Of a stretch of DNA of 64,000 nt, positions 26,508-36,817 are shown piece by piece. The notes under the pieces were generated by a model. It saw only the letters and a list, made by a program, of their open reading frames with translations, did not search any database and had not been told where the DNA came from. The first letter of the stretch is position 1. The number at the start of each line of letters is the position of its first letter. The position numbers and the translations under genes were made by a program. Source of the stretch: Sphingomonas jinjuensis (GTDB lineage: Bacteria; Pseudomonadota; Alphaproteobacteria; Sphingomonadales; Sphingomonadaceae). Location: NCBI RefSeq assembly GCF_014197105.1, contig NZ_JACIEV010000003.1:124001-188000 (forward strand). Reading direction: 5' to 3'.

Positions 26508-29500
26508 TCAGAACTTGAATCCGGCGGCCACGCCGTAGCGCCGCGGCTCGATCGTGAAGATGTTGGTGTACACGCCCGACGACTGGTCGCCGACGTAAAG
26601 GCCGGTGATCGCGTCGTTCTTCGTCAGGTTCTGAACGAAGGCGCGCAGGTAGAAGCGGTCGTCGGGGGCGTTGACCTGGATCTGCGCGTTGACGACCTCA
26701 TAGCCCGGGATGCGATCGACGTTGAGGTTGAAGACGGTGCCGAAGCTGTTGCCAGTATAGGCGATGTCGGCCCGCGGGACGATCGTCCAGCCCGAGGCGC
26801 CAAGGTCGACGGTGTACTGGATGCCAGCCGCCGCCTTGAACGTCGGTGCCTGGGGCAGCTTGTTGTCGGCGATGTTCACCGCGACGCCCGAGCCGAGCAC
26901 GGTGAAGGGCAGCGCGCCGCTGGGCACGCCGAAGAGCGCTCGGAGTGCGGCGGGTGGGTTGGCGGCGGTGGCGGCGAGCGCCGAGCAGATGCCGAAGGCC
27001 CCCGTCGTGTTGGTCCCTGGGATCGCGGTCGGCGCGCGCAGCCCGGCACCCGAATTCACCGCGGCTACATAGCCGTTGACCGCTGCGACCTGGCCGGCGG
27101 TGTTGGGGATGACCGCACAGTTCGACGCGTTGGTCACGTCCTTGATGATGACCGCGTCGGAGCGGCCACCAGACGGATCGCGCGGATTGGCGAGGAACTT
27201 GTCCTGCGATACGCGGGTATTGAGGTAGCTGAAGTTGAAGTTGGCCACGAGCGCGGGCACCGGGCTGACGATCGCTTCCGCCTCGACGCCGTAGATGCGG
27301 GCGTTGACGTTGTCGTTCACCGCCGTGCGCGCGACGATCCGGCTGAGCTGCAGGTTGCGGTAATTGTAGAGGAAGCCGGTCAGGTTCAGCCGCAGCGTGC
27401 CGTTGCCGAAGGTATTCTTCGAGCCGATCTCATAGGCATCGACCTGCTCCGGTGCGAACGACGAGGACACCGCGAAGACCGGCGCGACCGGCGGGTTGAT
27501 GCCGCCCGACTTGTAGCCGCGCGAGTAGGACGCGTAGACGAGATTGTCGGGCGTGATGCGATAGTCGAGCACCGCTCGACCAGTCAGGCGGCCGAAATTG
27601 ACGCGATTCTCGGCGAAGGGCTGGGCACCGGCGACCGTGGCGTCGAAGTCCAGCTGCGGCACGGTGGCGCCGCCGACGGGGTTGACGAAGCTGCCGTTGT
27701 AATTGCGCGCATCGTTGAGGCTGGCCGAGCCGTAGGGGACATAAGGGTTGGTGCCGTTGGCATCGACGAGATAGGTGTTGCGCGCTCGGACATATTTGTC
27801 GTCGTGGTTGTAGCGCAGGCCGAGGGTTAGCTTCAGCTTATTGCTGAATTCGAAATAGGTCTCGCCAAAGATGCCGTAGGACTTCAGGCGATAATAGTCG
27901 GTGTTGTTGCGATAGAAGGGTGAGCCGAAATAGGCCGTGCCACCGCTTGCCGCTGCGCCAAGGATGCCCGATGCATAGTCGAGGCCGAAGGCGTTGACGT
28001 AGTAGCTGTTGTTCCTGACCGTGGAATCGTAATAGATCCCGCCAATCAGGAAGTTGACCATGCCGTCGAACTTGCTGTCGATATGGCCTTCGAGCGAATA
28101 TTGGTTGCTGCGCTGGCTCGATTCGTCGAAGTCGATGCTGGTCGGATAACAGCCCAGGCTCTTGCCGCCGTAGATGCCGGTGTTGTTGGGATCGGTATCC
28201 GACTGGCAGACGCCCGCCGCGGGGCCGTTGGGGATCAGCGTCTGGCGAACGGTGTTGAGGAAGGCGAAGGGCGTGCCGGCGCGGCCCAGCGTGTTGAGCG
28301 CGGCGAGGCCAGGATTGTTCGCCAGCGAGCGCTCCACCGCGATCGTATAGTCGTTGCGCGAGTTGACCGCGCTGCGCTGGTAGCCGCCGGTCAGGTTGAG
28401 CGACACGGGGCCGAAGTCGTGGAAGAACTTCGCCATATATTGCTCTTCGTCGGCGAAGTAGGTCGGGCGGAAGTCGGTGTTGACGACGCGATTGTTCGCG
28501 GGATTGACGACGCCGGCGAACTGGTCGGTGCCGTAGATGCTGCCGAGCCCGAAGCGGCCGAGGATGCCGCCCGACGCCGCCGAGGCGAGCGTCAGGAATT
28601 CGTTCGACGACTGGACCGCGGCGAGCGTCGAGTTTGCGTTGACCGTCTCGTAGCGCAGCGTGTCGGGTAGACAGCCCAGCACGCCGGTGGGATCGCGATG
28701 GCACAGCTGCTTCTGGATGCGGCTGCGATTGTCGTTCTCGCGGAAATAATAGCCCATGATGTCGAGCCGGGTATCGCTCGTCGGCTCCCACGACAGCGTG
28801 CCGCGGATCGCATAGAGATCGCGGTCGTCGATGCGGCTGTTGTCGTACAGATTGAGCGTATAGCCGTCGCGATTGAGATAGGTACCCGCGACGCGGATGC
28901 CGAGCGTGTCGGTCAGCGGCAGGTTGAACATCGCGCGGGCGCGCTTCGAATCGTAATTGCCGTATTCGAACTCGCCGGCGGCGTGGATGCCCGACAGGTC
29001 GGGCTTGGCGGTGATGAAGTTGGCGACGCCCGCTGTGGCGTTGCGCCCGAACAACGTGCCCTGCGGGCCGCGCAGCACCTCGACGCGCTCCAAATCGAAG
29101 AATTCGGTTTCGAACAGGCGGGTGTTCTGCAACGGCATGTCGTTGACGTGGATGGCGGTCGCCTGATCGCAGGTGACGCCGACGCACAGGTCGCCGATGC
29201 CGCGGATGGTGAAGCTGGCGGAGGTGAAGTTGGTCTTGGTGAAGGTGACGCTGGGCAGGGTCGCCTGAAGCTGCGTCGGGTTGTTGATCTGCTGTTTCGC
29301 CAGGTTATCGGCGGTGAAGGCGCTGACCGCGATCGGTACGTCCTGGAGCCGCTGCGACTGGCGCTGTGCGGTAACGATGATATCGCCCGGCATCATCGCC
29401 TGCGCGTTGCCGTCGGCAGTGGTCGCTTCCTGGCCCGGTCCGTTGGTGGGCGCGGTATTCTGGGCCGTGGTCGTGCTGGCGGTCTGCGCCGCGGCGGGGA

Positions 29501-29552
29501 GCGCCGGGAGCATGGCGAGGGCGGAGGCGGCGAGCAGCTGGAACTTTCTCAT
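26508..29552 (-). CDS. TonB-dependent receptor
   Basis: A 1014-residue outer-membrane receptor. A signal peptide (MRKFQLLAASALAMLPALPA) is followed by a TonB box (DIIVTAQRQSQRLQDVPIAV), a plug with VEVLRGPQGTLFGRNATAG and a barrel ending in EPRRYGVAAGFKF with terminal Phe. The plug also holds GDLCVGVTCDQA, a Cys pair not usual in this family. SRGYKSGGINPPV places it with the large group of sphingomonad receptors of unknown ligand. It stands alone, convergent with the formaldehyde operon and divergent from folE. No substrate-specific neighbour is visible. Confidence 0.93.
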   Translation of the reverse strand: MRKFQLLAASALAMLPALPAAAQTASTTTAQNTAPTNGPGQEATTADGNAQAMMPGDIIVTAQRQSQRLQDVPIAVSAFTADNLAKQQINNPTQLQATLPSVTFTKTNFTSASFTIRGIGDLCVGVTCDQATAIHVNDMPLQNTRLFETEFFDLERVEVLRGPQGTLFGRNATAGVANFITAKPDLSGIHAAGEFEYGNYDSKRARAMFNLPLTDTLGIRVAGTYLNRDGYTLNLYDNSRIDDRDLYAIRGTLSWEPTSDTRLDIMGYYFRENDNRSRIQKQLCHRDPTGVLGCLPDTLRYETVNANSTLAAVQSSNEFLTLASAASGGILGRFGLGSIYGTDQFAGVVNPANNRVVNTDFRPTYFADEEQYMAKFFHDFGPVSLNLTGGYQRSAVNSRNDYTIAVERSLANNPGLAALNTLGRAGTPFAFLNTVRQTLIPNGPAAGVCQSDTDPNNTGIYGGKSLGCYPTSIDFDESSQRSNQYSLEGHIDSKFDGMVNFLIGGIYYDSTVRNNSYYVNAFGLDYASGILGAAASGGTAYFGSPFYRNNTDYYRLKSYGIFGETYFEFSNKLKLTLGLRYNHDDKYVRARNTYLVDANGTNPYVPYGSASLNDARNYNGSFVNPVGGATVPQLDFDATVAGAQPFAENRVNFGRLTGRAVLDYRITPDNLVYASYSRGYKSGGINPPVAPVFAVSSSFAPEQVDAYEIGSKNTFGNGTLRLNLTGFLYNYRNLQLSRIVARTAVNDNVNARIYGVEAEAIVSPVPALVANFNFSYLNTRVSQDKFLANPRDPSGGRSDAVIIKDVTNASNCAVIPNTAGQVAAVNGYVAAVNSGAGLRAPTAIPGTNTTGAFGICSALAATAANPPAALRALFGVPSGALPFTVLGSGVAVNIADNKLPQAPTFKAAAGIQYTVDLGASGWTIVPRADIAYTGNSFGTVFNLNVDRIPGYEVVNAQIQVNAPDDRFYLRAFVQNLTKNDAITGLYVGDQSSGVYTNIFTIEPRRYGVAAGFKF

Positions 29553-29779
29553 CGAACAGACATCCTCTCCAGGGTCGCGCCGGTCTATGCCGGTTTCGCG
29601 TTGTTCAAGTATCGGGTATGCAGGCTAGCGATCAGCAAATTCCCCCGTCAAACGATTTGTTCGCAGAAAACCGCGGGTTTCCGCTACTGTGGTAAGGAAG
29701 AGACAGTTGCATTTTCGAACCGATGTTTGGCTCAATCGCGGTTGCCGTAAGGTCAACGTCGCTGACGGAGGGCGGTATC

Positions 29780-30406
29780 ATGGCTGACCTGGTCGGAGAC
29801 GGCTTCGACGACAGCGGTCCGATTAGCCCGCCATCCGCTGGCGACGTGCCGGAGGATGTCGCCGAAGCGGTGCGCACGCTGATCCGCTGGGCCGGCGACG
29901 ACCCGAGTCGCGAAGGGCTGATCGACACCCCGCGCCGCGTCGCCAAGGCATGGCGCGAATATTGCGCCGGCTATGGCGACGATCCCGCACACCACCTGTC
30001 GCGGGTGTTCGAGGAGGTTGGCGGCTATGACGAGATCGTGCTGCTGAAGGATATTCCCTTCCAGTCGCATTGCGAGCACCACATGGCGCCGATCATCGGC
30101 AAGGCGCACATCGCCTATCTGCCCAAGGATCACGTCGTCGGCATCTCGAAATTGGCGCGCGTGCTGCACGGTTTCGCACGACGATTGCAGGTGCAGGAAC
30201 GGCTGACCGCCGAGGTCGCCGACTGCATCTGGGAAAATCTGCGCCCGGTCGGCGTGGCGGTGGTGATCGAGGCGACCCACGCCTGCATGACGGCGCGCGG
30301 CGTGCGGACGCCGGGAGTGTCGATGGTGACCAGCCGGATGATGGGCGTGTTCCGCGACGACGAGCGCAGCCGCAAGGAAGTGCTGGCGCTGATCGGGCTT
30401 GGCTGA
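29780..30406 (+). CDS. folE: GTP cyclohydrolase I
   Basis: A 208-residue GTP cyclohydrolase I (zinc type). The motifs are [39 protein letters not shown] with zinc-binding Cys and the His pair, and [14 protein letters not shown] with the second Cys. It makes dihydroneopterin triphosphate from GTP for folate and pterins. ATG 29780 follows GGAGGGCGG; an upstream in-frame ATG at 29723 adds 19 residues unlike the family. It is first in a folE-folM-like-folB operon. Confidence 0.95.
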   Translation: MADLVGDGFDDSGPISPPSAGDVPEDVAEAVRTLIRWAGDDPSREGLIDTPRRVAKAWREYCAGYGDDPAHHLSRVFEEVGGYDEIVLLKDIPFQSHCEHHMAPIIGKAHIAYLPKDHVVGISKLARVLHGFARRLQVQERLTAEVADCIWENLRPVGVAVVIEATHACMTARGVRTPGVSMVTSRMMGVFRDDERSRKEVLALIGLG

Positions 30407-30407
30407 G

Positions 30408-31142
30408 GTGCGTGTCCTGGTAACCGGCGGCGGCAAGCGCCTCGGCGCGGCGATCGTCCGCGCCGTGGCGGCGGCGGGGCATCGTCCGGTCATCCACTAT
30501 GGCCGGTCGCGCGACGCCGCGGAGGCACTGGCCGCCGAGGTGAACGGCGTGACGGTGCAGGGCGATCTGGGCGATACCGCCAGCCTGCCGGCATTGTTCG
30601 AGCGAGCCGTGGTGGCAGCGGGTGGCGCGATCGAGGGGCTGGTGAACAGTGCCTCGTCGTTCGAGGAAGATCGGGCAGACGCGATCGATCCCGCGTTGGC
30701 GGCGCGGCTCTACGCGATCAACTGCACGGCGCCCGCGATGCTGGCGGCGGCGCTGGCGGGGCAGGGCGTCGAGGGCGCGGTGGTCAACCTGCTCGACCAG
30801 AAGCTGGCCAATCCCAACCCCGATTACTTCAGCTATTCCTGCGCCAAGTTCGCGCTGGCGGGCGCGACGACGATGCTGGCGCAGGCGCTCGCCCCCAGGG
30901 TGCGGGTGAATGCTATATCGCCGGGCCTGACGCTGAAGAGCGGTGACCAGAGCGATGAGGAATTCGCCGCGGTGGCGCGGGCCAATCTGCTCGAACGTCC
31001 CGTGGGGGCGGAGGCCATCGCCGACGCGGTGGTCTATTTGCTCGGGGCCAACAGCGTGACGGGGCAGAACCTGTTCGTCGATTGCGGCCAGCGGTTCATC
31101 CGCAGCCGGCGTGACGTGATGTTCGAGGCGCGCCGTGGCTGA
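30408..31142 (+). CDS. folM: Pteridine-reductase-like short-chain dehydrogenase (FolM type)
   Basis: A 244-residue short-chain dehydrogenase. VLVTGGGKRLGAAIVRA is the variant glycine motif (GGGKRLG) typical of pteridine reductases, NSASSFEED replaces NNAG, and FSYSCAKFALAGAT holds the Tyr and Lys. Between folE and folB, it likely reduces dihydromonapterin or dihydrofolate with NADPH. I use GTG 30408, one base after the folE stop; a TTG at 30399 would overlap folE. Confidence 0.8.
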   Translation: MRVLVTGGGKRLGAAIVRAVAAAGHRPVIHYGRSRDAAEALAAEVNGVTVQGDLGDTASLPALFERAVVAAGGAIEGLVNSASSFEEDRADAIDPALAARLYAINCTAPAMLAAALAGQGVEGAVVNLLDQKLANPNPDYFSYSCAKFALAGATTMLAQALAPRVRVNAISPGLTLKSGDQSDEEFAAVARANLLERPVGAEAIADAVVYLLGANSVTGQNLFVDCGQRFIRSRRDVMFEARRG

Positions 31143-31515
31143 GTATACGACGATCCTCGACGACCTGGACGTCTCGATGCGGCTGGGCATCCATCCGCAT
31201 GAGCAGGTGCCGCAGCGGGTACGGCTGTCGGTCGAGATGACGGTCGCCTATCCAGCGCCGGTGTCGCAGGACTCGATCGATCAGGTGCTCGATTATGATT
31301 TCGTCCGCGAAGGCGTCCGCCAGCTGGCTTCGGGCCCCGGCTTCGCACTGCAGGAGACGCTCGTCGAGGCGGTGGCGGCGCTGTGCCTGTCCGATCCACG
31401 GGTAACGGCGGTGCGGGTGCGGTCGATGAAGCTCGACGTCTATCCCGATGCCAAGGTCAGCTGCGCGATCACGCGCAGGCGCCCGGCGGCGACGTCGACC
31501 GACACCTGGGTGTAA
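31135..31515 (+). CDS. folB: Dihydroneopterin aldolase
   Basis: A 126-residue FolB family protein. It has the DLDVSMRLGIHPHEQVPQRV start, DYDFVREGVRQL, LQETLVEAVAALCL and [12 protein letters not shown] with the catalytic Lys region. It converts dihydroneopterin to hydroxymethyldihydropterin for folate. It starts at a GTG eight bases inside the preceding gene. Its 3' end overlaps the 3' end of the convergent HAD gene by 76 bases. Confidence 0.9.
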   Translation: MAEYTTILDDLDVSMRLGIHPHEQVPQRVRLSVEMTVAYPAPVSQDSIDQVLDYDFVREGVRQLASGPGFALQETLVEAVAALCLSDPRVTAVRVRSMKLDVYPDAKVSCAITRRRPAATSTDTWV

Positions 31516-32105
31516 TCGACGATCGCCGGGTGCTCGGTCGCGATCGGGTGGTCGTGGGTTTCGGTGATGACCATCACGTCGGCGCCCGCCGCCTCGCCCG
31601 CGGCGATGCCGGCGGGCGCATCCTCGAAGACGAGGCAGTCGGCCGCCTCGACGCCGAGGCGCTCTGCGGCGAGGCGGAAACAGTCGGGCGCGGGCTTGCC
31701 CTGCGCGACGTCCTCCGCCGTCACCATGACGGCGGGCGGCGGCAGGCCGGCGGCGCGCAGTCGCACGTCGGCGAGCGAGCGCGGCGCCGAGGTGACGATC
31801 GCCCAGCGGTCGTGCGGCAGCGACGCGGTGAAGCTGACGGCACCGGCGATCGGCACCACGTCGTCGACGTCGTCGATCTCCGCCGCCAGCAGCGCCTCGA
31901 ACTCGGCCTGCGGGTCGACGCCGGCGGGGGCGAAGCGACGGATCGTCTCGATCGCGCGGACGCCGTGCATGACGCGCATCAGCTCGGCGACGTCGACGCC
32001 GTGGCTGTCCGCCCAGGCGGTCCAGGCGCGGATCGCCGAGGGGATCGAGTTGATCAGCGTCCCGTCCATGTCGAACAGGAACGCCGCATAGCCGGTATCG
32101 CTCAC
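31440..32105 (-). CDS. HAD family sugar-phosphatase-like hydrolase
   Basis: A 221-residue HAD hydrolase. [12 protein letters not shown] is motif I with two Asp, VTSAPRS motif II, KPAPD contains the Lys, and [19 protein letters not shown] is motif IV. The alpha-helical cap and the length suit phosphatases of the HxpB/Gph branch (hexitol or sugar phosphates). It starts with a GTG overlapping the leuA stop (GTGA), so it is cotranscribed with leuA. The specific substrate is unknown. Confidence 0.87.
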   Translation of the reverse strand: MSDTGYAAFLFDMDGTLINSIPSAIRAWTAWADSHGVDVAELMRVMHGVRAIETIRRFAPAGVDPQAEFEALLAAEIDDVDDVVPIAGAVSFTASLPHDRWAIVTSAPRSLADVRLRAAGLPPPAVMVTAEDVAQGKPAPDCFRLAAERLGVEAADCLVFEDAPAGIAAGEAAGADVMVITETHDHPIATEHPAIVDYTQVSVDVAAGRLRVIAQLTLASG

Positions 32106-33760
32106 GCGCGGTTGGCCGCCGACAGGATCGCGCGGACGCTGGCGGTGGCGATGTCGGTATCGATGCCGACGCCCCAGACGGTGCGTCCTTCGGCGGTGCG
32201 GCACTCCAGATAGGCAGCGGCCTGCGCGTCGGCGCCGTGACCGATCGCATGCTCGGCATAGTCGACGACGTCGAGCGCGGGGCCGGTCGTGGCGGCGAGC
32301 GCGGCGATGACCGACGAGATCAGGCCGTTGCCGCGTCCGGTGATCGAGCGCTCCTCGCCATCGATCGCGACGCGGCCGACGAAGACTCGGTCGCCGGGAT
32401 GGCCGCTTTCGGCATAGTCGACCAGCGCGAAGCGGTCGCCGGGCCCCGGCAGATAGACGCGCTCGAACGCGCCCCAGATATCGGCGGCGCCGAGCTCGCG
32501 GCTCGTCTCGTCGGCGAGCGCCTGGACGTGGCGGCTGAAATCGGCCTGGAGGCGCTTGGGCAACTTCAGGCCCTTGTCCTGCTCGATCACCCAGGCGACG
32601 CCGCCCTTGCCCGATTGCGAATTGACGCGGATCACCGCCTCGTAGCTGCGACCGAGATCGGCGGGATCGATCGGCAGATAGGGCACCTGCCACAGATCGT
32701 CGTTCTGCGTCTCGCGCGCGGCGAAGCCCTTCTTGATCGCGTCCTGGTGGCTGCCGGAAAAGGCGGTGAAGACGAGGTCGCCGGCATAGGGCGTACGCGG
32801 ATGGACGGGGATGCGGGTGGCATATTCCACCGTCTTTACGATCGCGTCGATGTCCGACAGGTCGAGCCGCGGGTCGAGCCCTTGCGTGTACATATTGAGT
32901 GCGACGGTCACGAGGTCGCAGTTGCCGGTCCGCTCGCCATTGCCGAGCAGGCAGCCCTCGACGCGATCGGCGCCTGCCATCAGCCCCAGCTCCGCCGCCG
33001 CCACGCCGGTGCCGCGGTCGTTATGAGTGTGGAGCGAAATCGCCACCGCCTCGCGGTTGGGGATGTTGCGGCCGAACCATTCGATCTGGTCGGCATAGAC
33101 GTTGGGCGTCGCGCACTCGACGGTGGCGGGCAGGTTGAGGATGATCGGGTTGTCGGCGGTGGGGCGCAGGACGTCCATCACCGCGGCGCAGACCTCGACC
33201 GAGAAATCGAGCTCGGCGGTGGAGAAGGTCTCGGGGCTGTATTCGAACTGCCAGCGGGTATCGGGCTGCTTGGCGGCTTCGTCGCGCAGCACCTTGGCGC
33301 CTTCGATCGCGATCGCCTTCACCTCGTCGCGGGTCATGCCGAAGACGATCTGGCGCCAGGCGGGCGAGACGGCGTTGTAGAGGTGGACGATCGCGGTCTT
33401 CGCGCCCTTCAGGCTGGCAAAGCTGGTTTCGATGAGGTCGCGACGCGACTGGGTGAGCACCTGGATCGTCACGTCGTCGGGGATGCGGCCGGTGGTGATG
33501 AGGCCGGAAATAAAGTCGAATTCGGTCGCGCCGGCCGACGGGAAGCCGACCTCGATCTCCTTCAGGCCAACCTTGACCAGCAGGTCGAAGAAGCGGGTCT
33601 TCTTCTCCGCATCCATCGGGTCGATCAGTGCCTGGTTGCCGTCGCGCAGGTCAGTCGACAGCCAGCGCGGGGCGGTGGTGATCGTGCGGCTCGGCCACTG
33701 ACGGTCGGGGAGCTGGATGGGGGGGAAGGGACGATATTTGGTCGACGGATCGCGCAGCAT
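32102..33760 (-). CDS. leuA: 2-isopropylmalate synthase
   Basis: A 552-residue alpha-isopropylmalate synthase of the longer type. [15 protein letters not shown] is the N-terminal metal and catalytic motif, [17 protein letters not shown] the HxH zinc motif, and the C-terminal regulatory domain (residues about 430-552) should bind leucine. It condenses acetyl-CoA with 2-oxoisovalerate in leucine synthesis. The ATG at 33760 has a weak ribosome site. A 235-base gap upstream holds a candidate leader peptide and two hairpins. Confidence 0.95.
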   Translation of the reverse strand: MLRDPSTKYRPFPPIQLPDRQWPSRTITTAPRWLSTDLRDGNQALIDPMDAEKKTRFFDLLVKVGLKEIEVGFPSAGATEFDFISGLITTGRIPDDVTIQVLTQSRRDLIETSFASLKGAKTAIVHLYNAVSPAWRQIVFGMTRDEVKAIAIEGAKVLRDEAAKQPDTRWQFEYSPETFSTAELDFSVEVCAAVMDVLRPTADNPIILNLPATVECATPNVYADQIEWFGRNIPNREAVAISLHTHNDRGTGVAAAELGLMAGADRVEGCLLGNGERTGNCDLVTVALNMYTQGLDPRLDLSDIDAIVKTVEYATRIPVHPRTPYAGDLVFTAFSGSHQDAIKKGFAARETQNDDLWQVPYLPIDPADLGRSYEAVIRVNSQSGKGGVAWVIEQDKGLKLPKRLQADFSRHVQALADETSRELGAADIWGAFERVYLPGPGDRFALVDYAESGHPGDRVFVGRVAIDGEERSITGRGNGLISSVIAALAATTGPALDVVDYAEHAIGHGADAQAAAYLECRTAEGRTVWGVGIDTDIATASVRAILSAANRA

Positions 33761-33799
33761 ATGGCTCGGCTCGCTCTTGGAGTGGGTCGGGCTTGCCCT

Positions 33800-33895
33800 C
33801 AGGCGCGGGTCGCGCAGGCTAACCTGCGCGACGGGTGATGGACGCGCCTAAGGGCGCGTAAGTCGAAGCAGGGGAAGGGCGGCTGCCGGGATCAC
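33800..33895 (-). promoter_or_regulatory. Candidate leucine attenuator before leuA
   Basis: Read toward leuA, hairpin 1 is ACGCGCC-CTTA-GGCGCGT (33859-33842), with the leader stop codon inside, and hairpin 2 is GTCGCGCAGG-TTAG-CCTGCGCGAC (33832-33809). The right arm of hairpin 1 (AGGCGCG) can also pair with CGCGCCT at 33807-33801, so two exclusive structures are possible. A U-run is missing after hairpin 2, so the mechanism could be Rho-dependent or translational. Confidence 0.5.
33848..33895 (-). CDS. Candidate leader peptide for leuA, 15 residues
   Basis: A GTG-started frame encodes MIPAAALPLLRLTRP: four Leu, clustered just before a stop codon that lies within hairpin 1. An in-frame ATG further upstream falls in a palindromic repeat. 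There is no clear ribosome site. Leu-rich leaders before leuA are known from several proteobacteria; here it is a prediction. Confidence 0.45.
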   Translation of the reverse strand: MIPAAALPLLRLTRP

Positions 33896-33938
33896 GACCG
33901 GGTGGTTAGCGTGGGTGGCGGGGGGGTGTCCAGACCCT

Positions 33939-33969
33939 ACGTCATGCCGGCTCGAGGCCGACATGACGT
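33939..33969. repeat. Palindromic element, family C-like single unit
   Basis: ACGTCATGCCGGC, TCGAG, then GCCGACATGACGT: a 13-base stem with one mismatch. It lies just after yceI and upstream of the leuA leader and may end yceI transcription. Confidence 0.7.
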
Positions 33970-33995
33970 GGATGTGGTAACGCGTTGAAGCTACT

Positions 33996-34625
33996 TCACT
34001 TCTGGAAGGCGGCGTTGATCGTCAGCTTCACCTCGTCGCTGACGATCGGCGCGGCGAGGCCGAGGCCGAAGTCGCTGCGCTTCAGCGTGCCGGTGGCGGT
34101 GAAGCCGACGTTTTCCTTGCCGCCCATCATCGCCGGCGCCTTGCCCGCGCCGTAGAATTTCGCCTGGAGCGTCACCGGCTTGGTCACGCCGTTGAGCGTC
34201 AGGTTGCCGGTGATCGTGGCCGATTCGCCCGATGCGCGCACCGCTGTCGACACGAACTTGGCGTCGGCAGGGTTGGGGCCGAAGAAGTCGGGCTTGCCGC
34301 CGTCCTTGCCGGCGCGGAACATATGCTGGGTCAGACCGGCCGCCGGATTGACCAGCTTCGACACCGGGATGGTCAGGTCGACCTTGGCGCCGCCGGGGTT
34401 CTTCGGGTCGAGCATCAGCGTGCCCGATATGTCGCCGAACATGCCCGACAGCGGGGTGAAGCCCATGTGGTCGACGGTCCACGTCACCTGGGTGTGCGCG
34501 GGGTCGGCGGTGTACGTGCCGCCGGCGACCGCGGCGACGTTGCGCGTGCCCGGCGCGGTCTGGGCGACGGTGGTCGCCGAGGCGGCGGCGAGGGCGAGGG
34601 CGGCGGCGGTCATGATCGAACGCAT
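33996..34625 (-). CDS. YceI family periplasmic protein
   Basis: A 209-residue protein with a signal peptide (MRSIMTAAALALAAASATTV) and a YceI lipocalin-like domain: YTADPAHTQVTWTVDHMGFT, then FGDISGTLMLDP, FRAGKDGGKPDFFGP, ITGNLTLNGVTKPVTL and SDFGLGLAAPIVSDEV. Such proteins bind isoprenoid-type lipids in the periplasm. GGAAGGA precedes ATG 34625. It is embedded between ilvC and leuA but flanked by repeats and probably has its own transcript. Confidence 0.92.
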   Translation of the reverse strand: MRSIMTAAALALAAASATTVAQTAPGTRNVAAVAGGTYTADPAHTQVTWTVDHMGFTPLSGMFGDISGTLMLDPKNPGGAKVDLTIPVSKLVNPAAGLTQHMFRAGKDGGKPDFFGPNPADAKFVSTAVRASGESATITGNLTLNGVTKPVTLQAKFYGAGKAPAMMGGKENVGFTATGTLKRSDFGLGLAAPIVSDEVKLTINAAFQK

Positions 34626-34774
34626 GGAGGTTCCTTCCTGTTGATGGCCGGGAAGGTGGGCGCGGTGCGGGGCGGTGTCGAGATGCGATTTGGAGAGGGT
34701 GTGTTTCCCGGGTTGAGCAGGTTTGCGCGTCGACGCCGATGTCGTGACGGGAAGTCGGCGCCTTCCCATCCTCC

Positions 34775-34880
34775 GTCATCCCGGCCTTGAGCCGGGATCC
34801 AGCTCTCCGCCAGCGACGGGGCCTCAGCTTTGGCTTAGTCGCTCGATGAACCATGGATCTCGGCTCAAGGCCGGGATGAC
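34775..34880. repeat. Palindromic repeat pair, family C, copy 2
   Basis: GTCATCCCGGCCTTGAGCCG with GGGATCCAG and the inverse (CTCGGCTCAAGGCCGGGATG) at the other end. It spans 106 bases, the same as copy 1 at 26247; the middle differs. Confidence 0.88.
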
Positions 34881-34908
34881 GGAGGGGCCTCTCGATGGCG
34901 CAAGGCTT

Positions 34909-34963
34909 CCGCCCCCTCCGTCACGCTGCGCGTGCCACCTCCCCCTGGCGGGGGAGGATTGGG
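34909..34963. repeat. Palindromic repeat, family D, copy 2
   Basis: CCTCCGTCACGCTGCGCGTG followed by CCACCTCCCCCTGGCGGGGG and AGGATTGG. It lies directly behind the ilvC stop and could serve as its terminator. Confidence 0.85.
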
Positions 34964-34971
34964 GGCAGCGA

Positions 34972-36150
<1,179 letters not shown>

Positions 36151-36151
36151 A

Positions 36152-36667
36152 TCAGGCCGCCTCGCGCCCGCGGCCGATGGCGACGATGCCGGTGCGGGCG
36201 ACCTCGACCAGACCGACCTCGGCCATCAGCTCGACGAACTTGTCGATCTTGTCGCGGCCGCCGGTGACCTCGAACACGAAGCTCGACGTCGTCGCATCGA
36301 CGACGCGGGCGCGGTAGACGTCGGCGAGCCGGAGCGCCTCGATGCGGTGATCTCCGGCGCCGGCGACCTTCACCAGCGCCAGCTCGCGCTCGACATGCTC
36401 GCCGGTCGCGGTAAGATCGGTGACGGTGTGGACGGGGACGAGCCGGTCGAGCTGCGCCAACACCTGCTCCATGACGTGCGCGGAGGCGCTGGTCACGATG
36501 GTGATGCGGCTGACCGACTTGTCCTCGGTGATCTCGGACACCGTCAGGCTCTCGATATTATAGCCGCGCGCGGTGAACAGGCCGGCGATCCGGGCGAGGA
36601 TGCCCGGTTCGTTGTCGACGACGATGGCGAGCGTGTGGCGCTCGGCCGTTTCCTGCTTGATGTGCAT
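36152..36667 (-). CDS. ilvN: Acetolactate synthase small (regulatory) subunit
   Basis: A 171-residue regulatory subunit. The N-terminal ACT domain (HTLAIVVDNEPGILARIAGL, residues about 11-80) binds valine, and the C-terminal domain (residues about 85-165, with FVFEVTGGRDKIDKFVELMA) completes the family pattern. It confers feedback inhibition on IlvB. GAGG lies seven bases before ATG 36667. It is separated from ilvB by a family A repeat. Confidence 0.95.
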   Translation of the reverse strand: MHIKQETAERHTLAIVVDNEPGILARIAGLFTARGYNIESLTVSEITEDKSVSRITIVTSASAHVMEQVLAQLDRLVPVHTVTDLTATGEHVERELALVKVAGAGDHRIEALRLADVYRARVVDATTSSFVFEVTGGRDKIDKFVELMAEVGLVEVARTGIVAIGRGREAA

Positions 36668-36679
36668 TTCAGTGCCTCA

Positions 36680-36808
36680 CTCCCCTCCTTGCAAGGGAGG
36701 GGTTGGGGGTGGGTCGGTGTCCGGGGGATACGGGGCAGGCTGGCAGAGCATCAAGGTAGCGCGAGCACGCTTACCCACCCCCGACCCCTCCCTTCCAGGG
36801 AGGGGAGC
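36680..36808. repeat. Palindromic repeat pair, family A, copy 2 (between ilvB and ilvN)
   Basis: TCCCCTCCTTGCAAGGGAGG with GGTTGGGGGTGGG and the inverse CCCACCCCCGACCCCTCCCT about 60 bases later. It lies within the ilvB-ilvN operon. Confidence 0.87.
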
Positions 36809-36817
36809 AGATTTGTG

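Larger units (their letters stand above)
34626..34971. other. Gene-free stretch of 346 bases, mostly repeats
   Basis: Between yceI and ilvC. It holds a family C repeat pair (34775-34880) and a family D unit (34909-34963). The first 150 bases should carry the yceI promoter; I see no clear elements in it. No coding frame here resembles a known protein. Confidence 0.7.

Noticed and set aside
32237..33838. 533-codon + strand frame opposite leuA
   Set aside because: leuA covers the same bases with all family motifs; the shadow has none.
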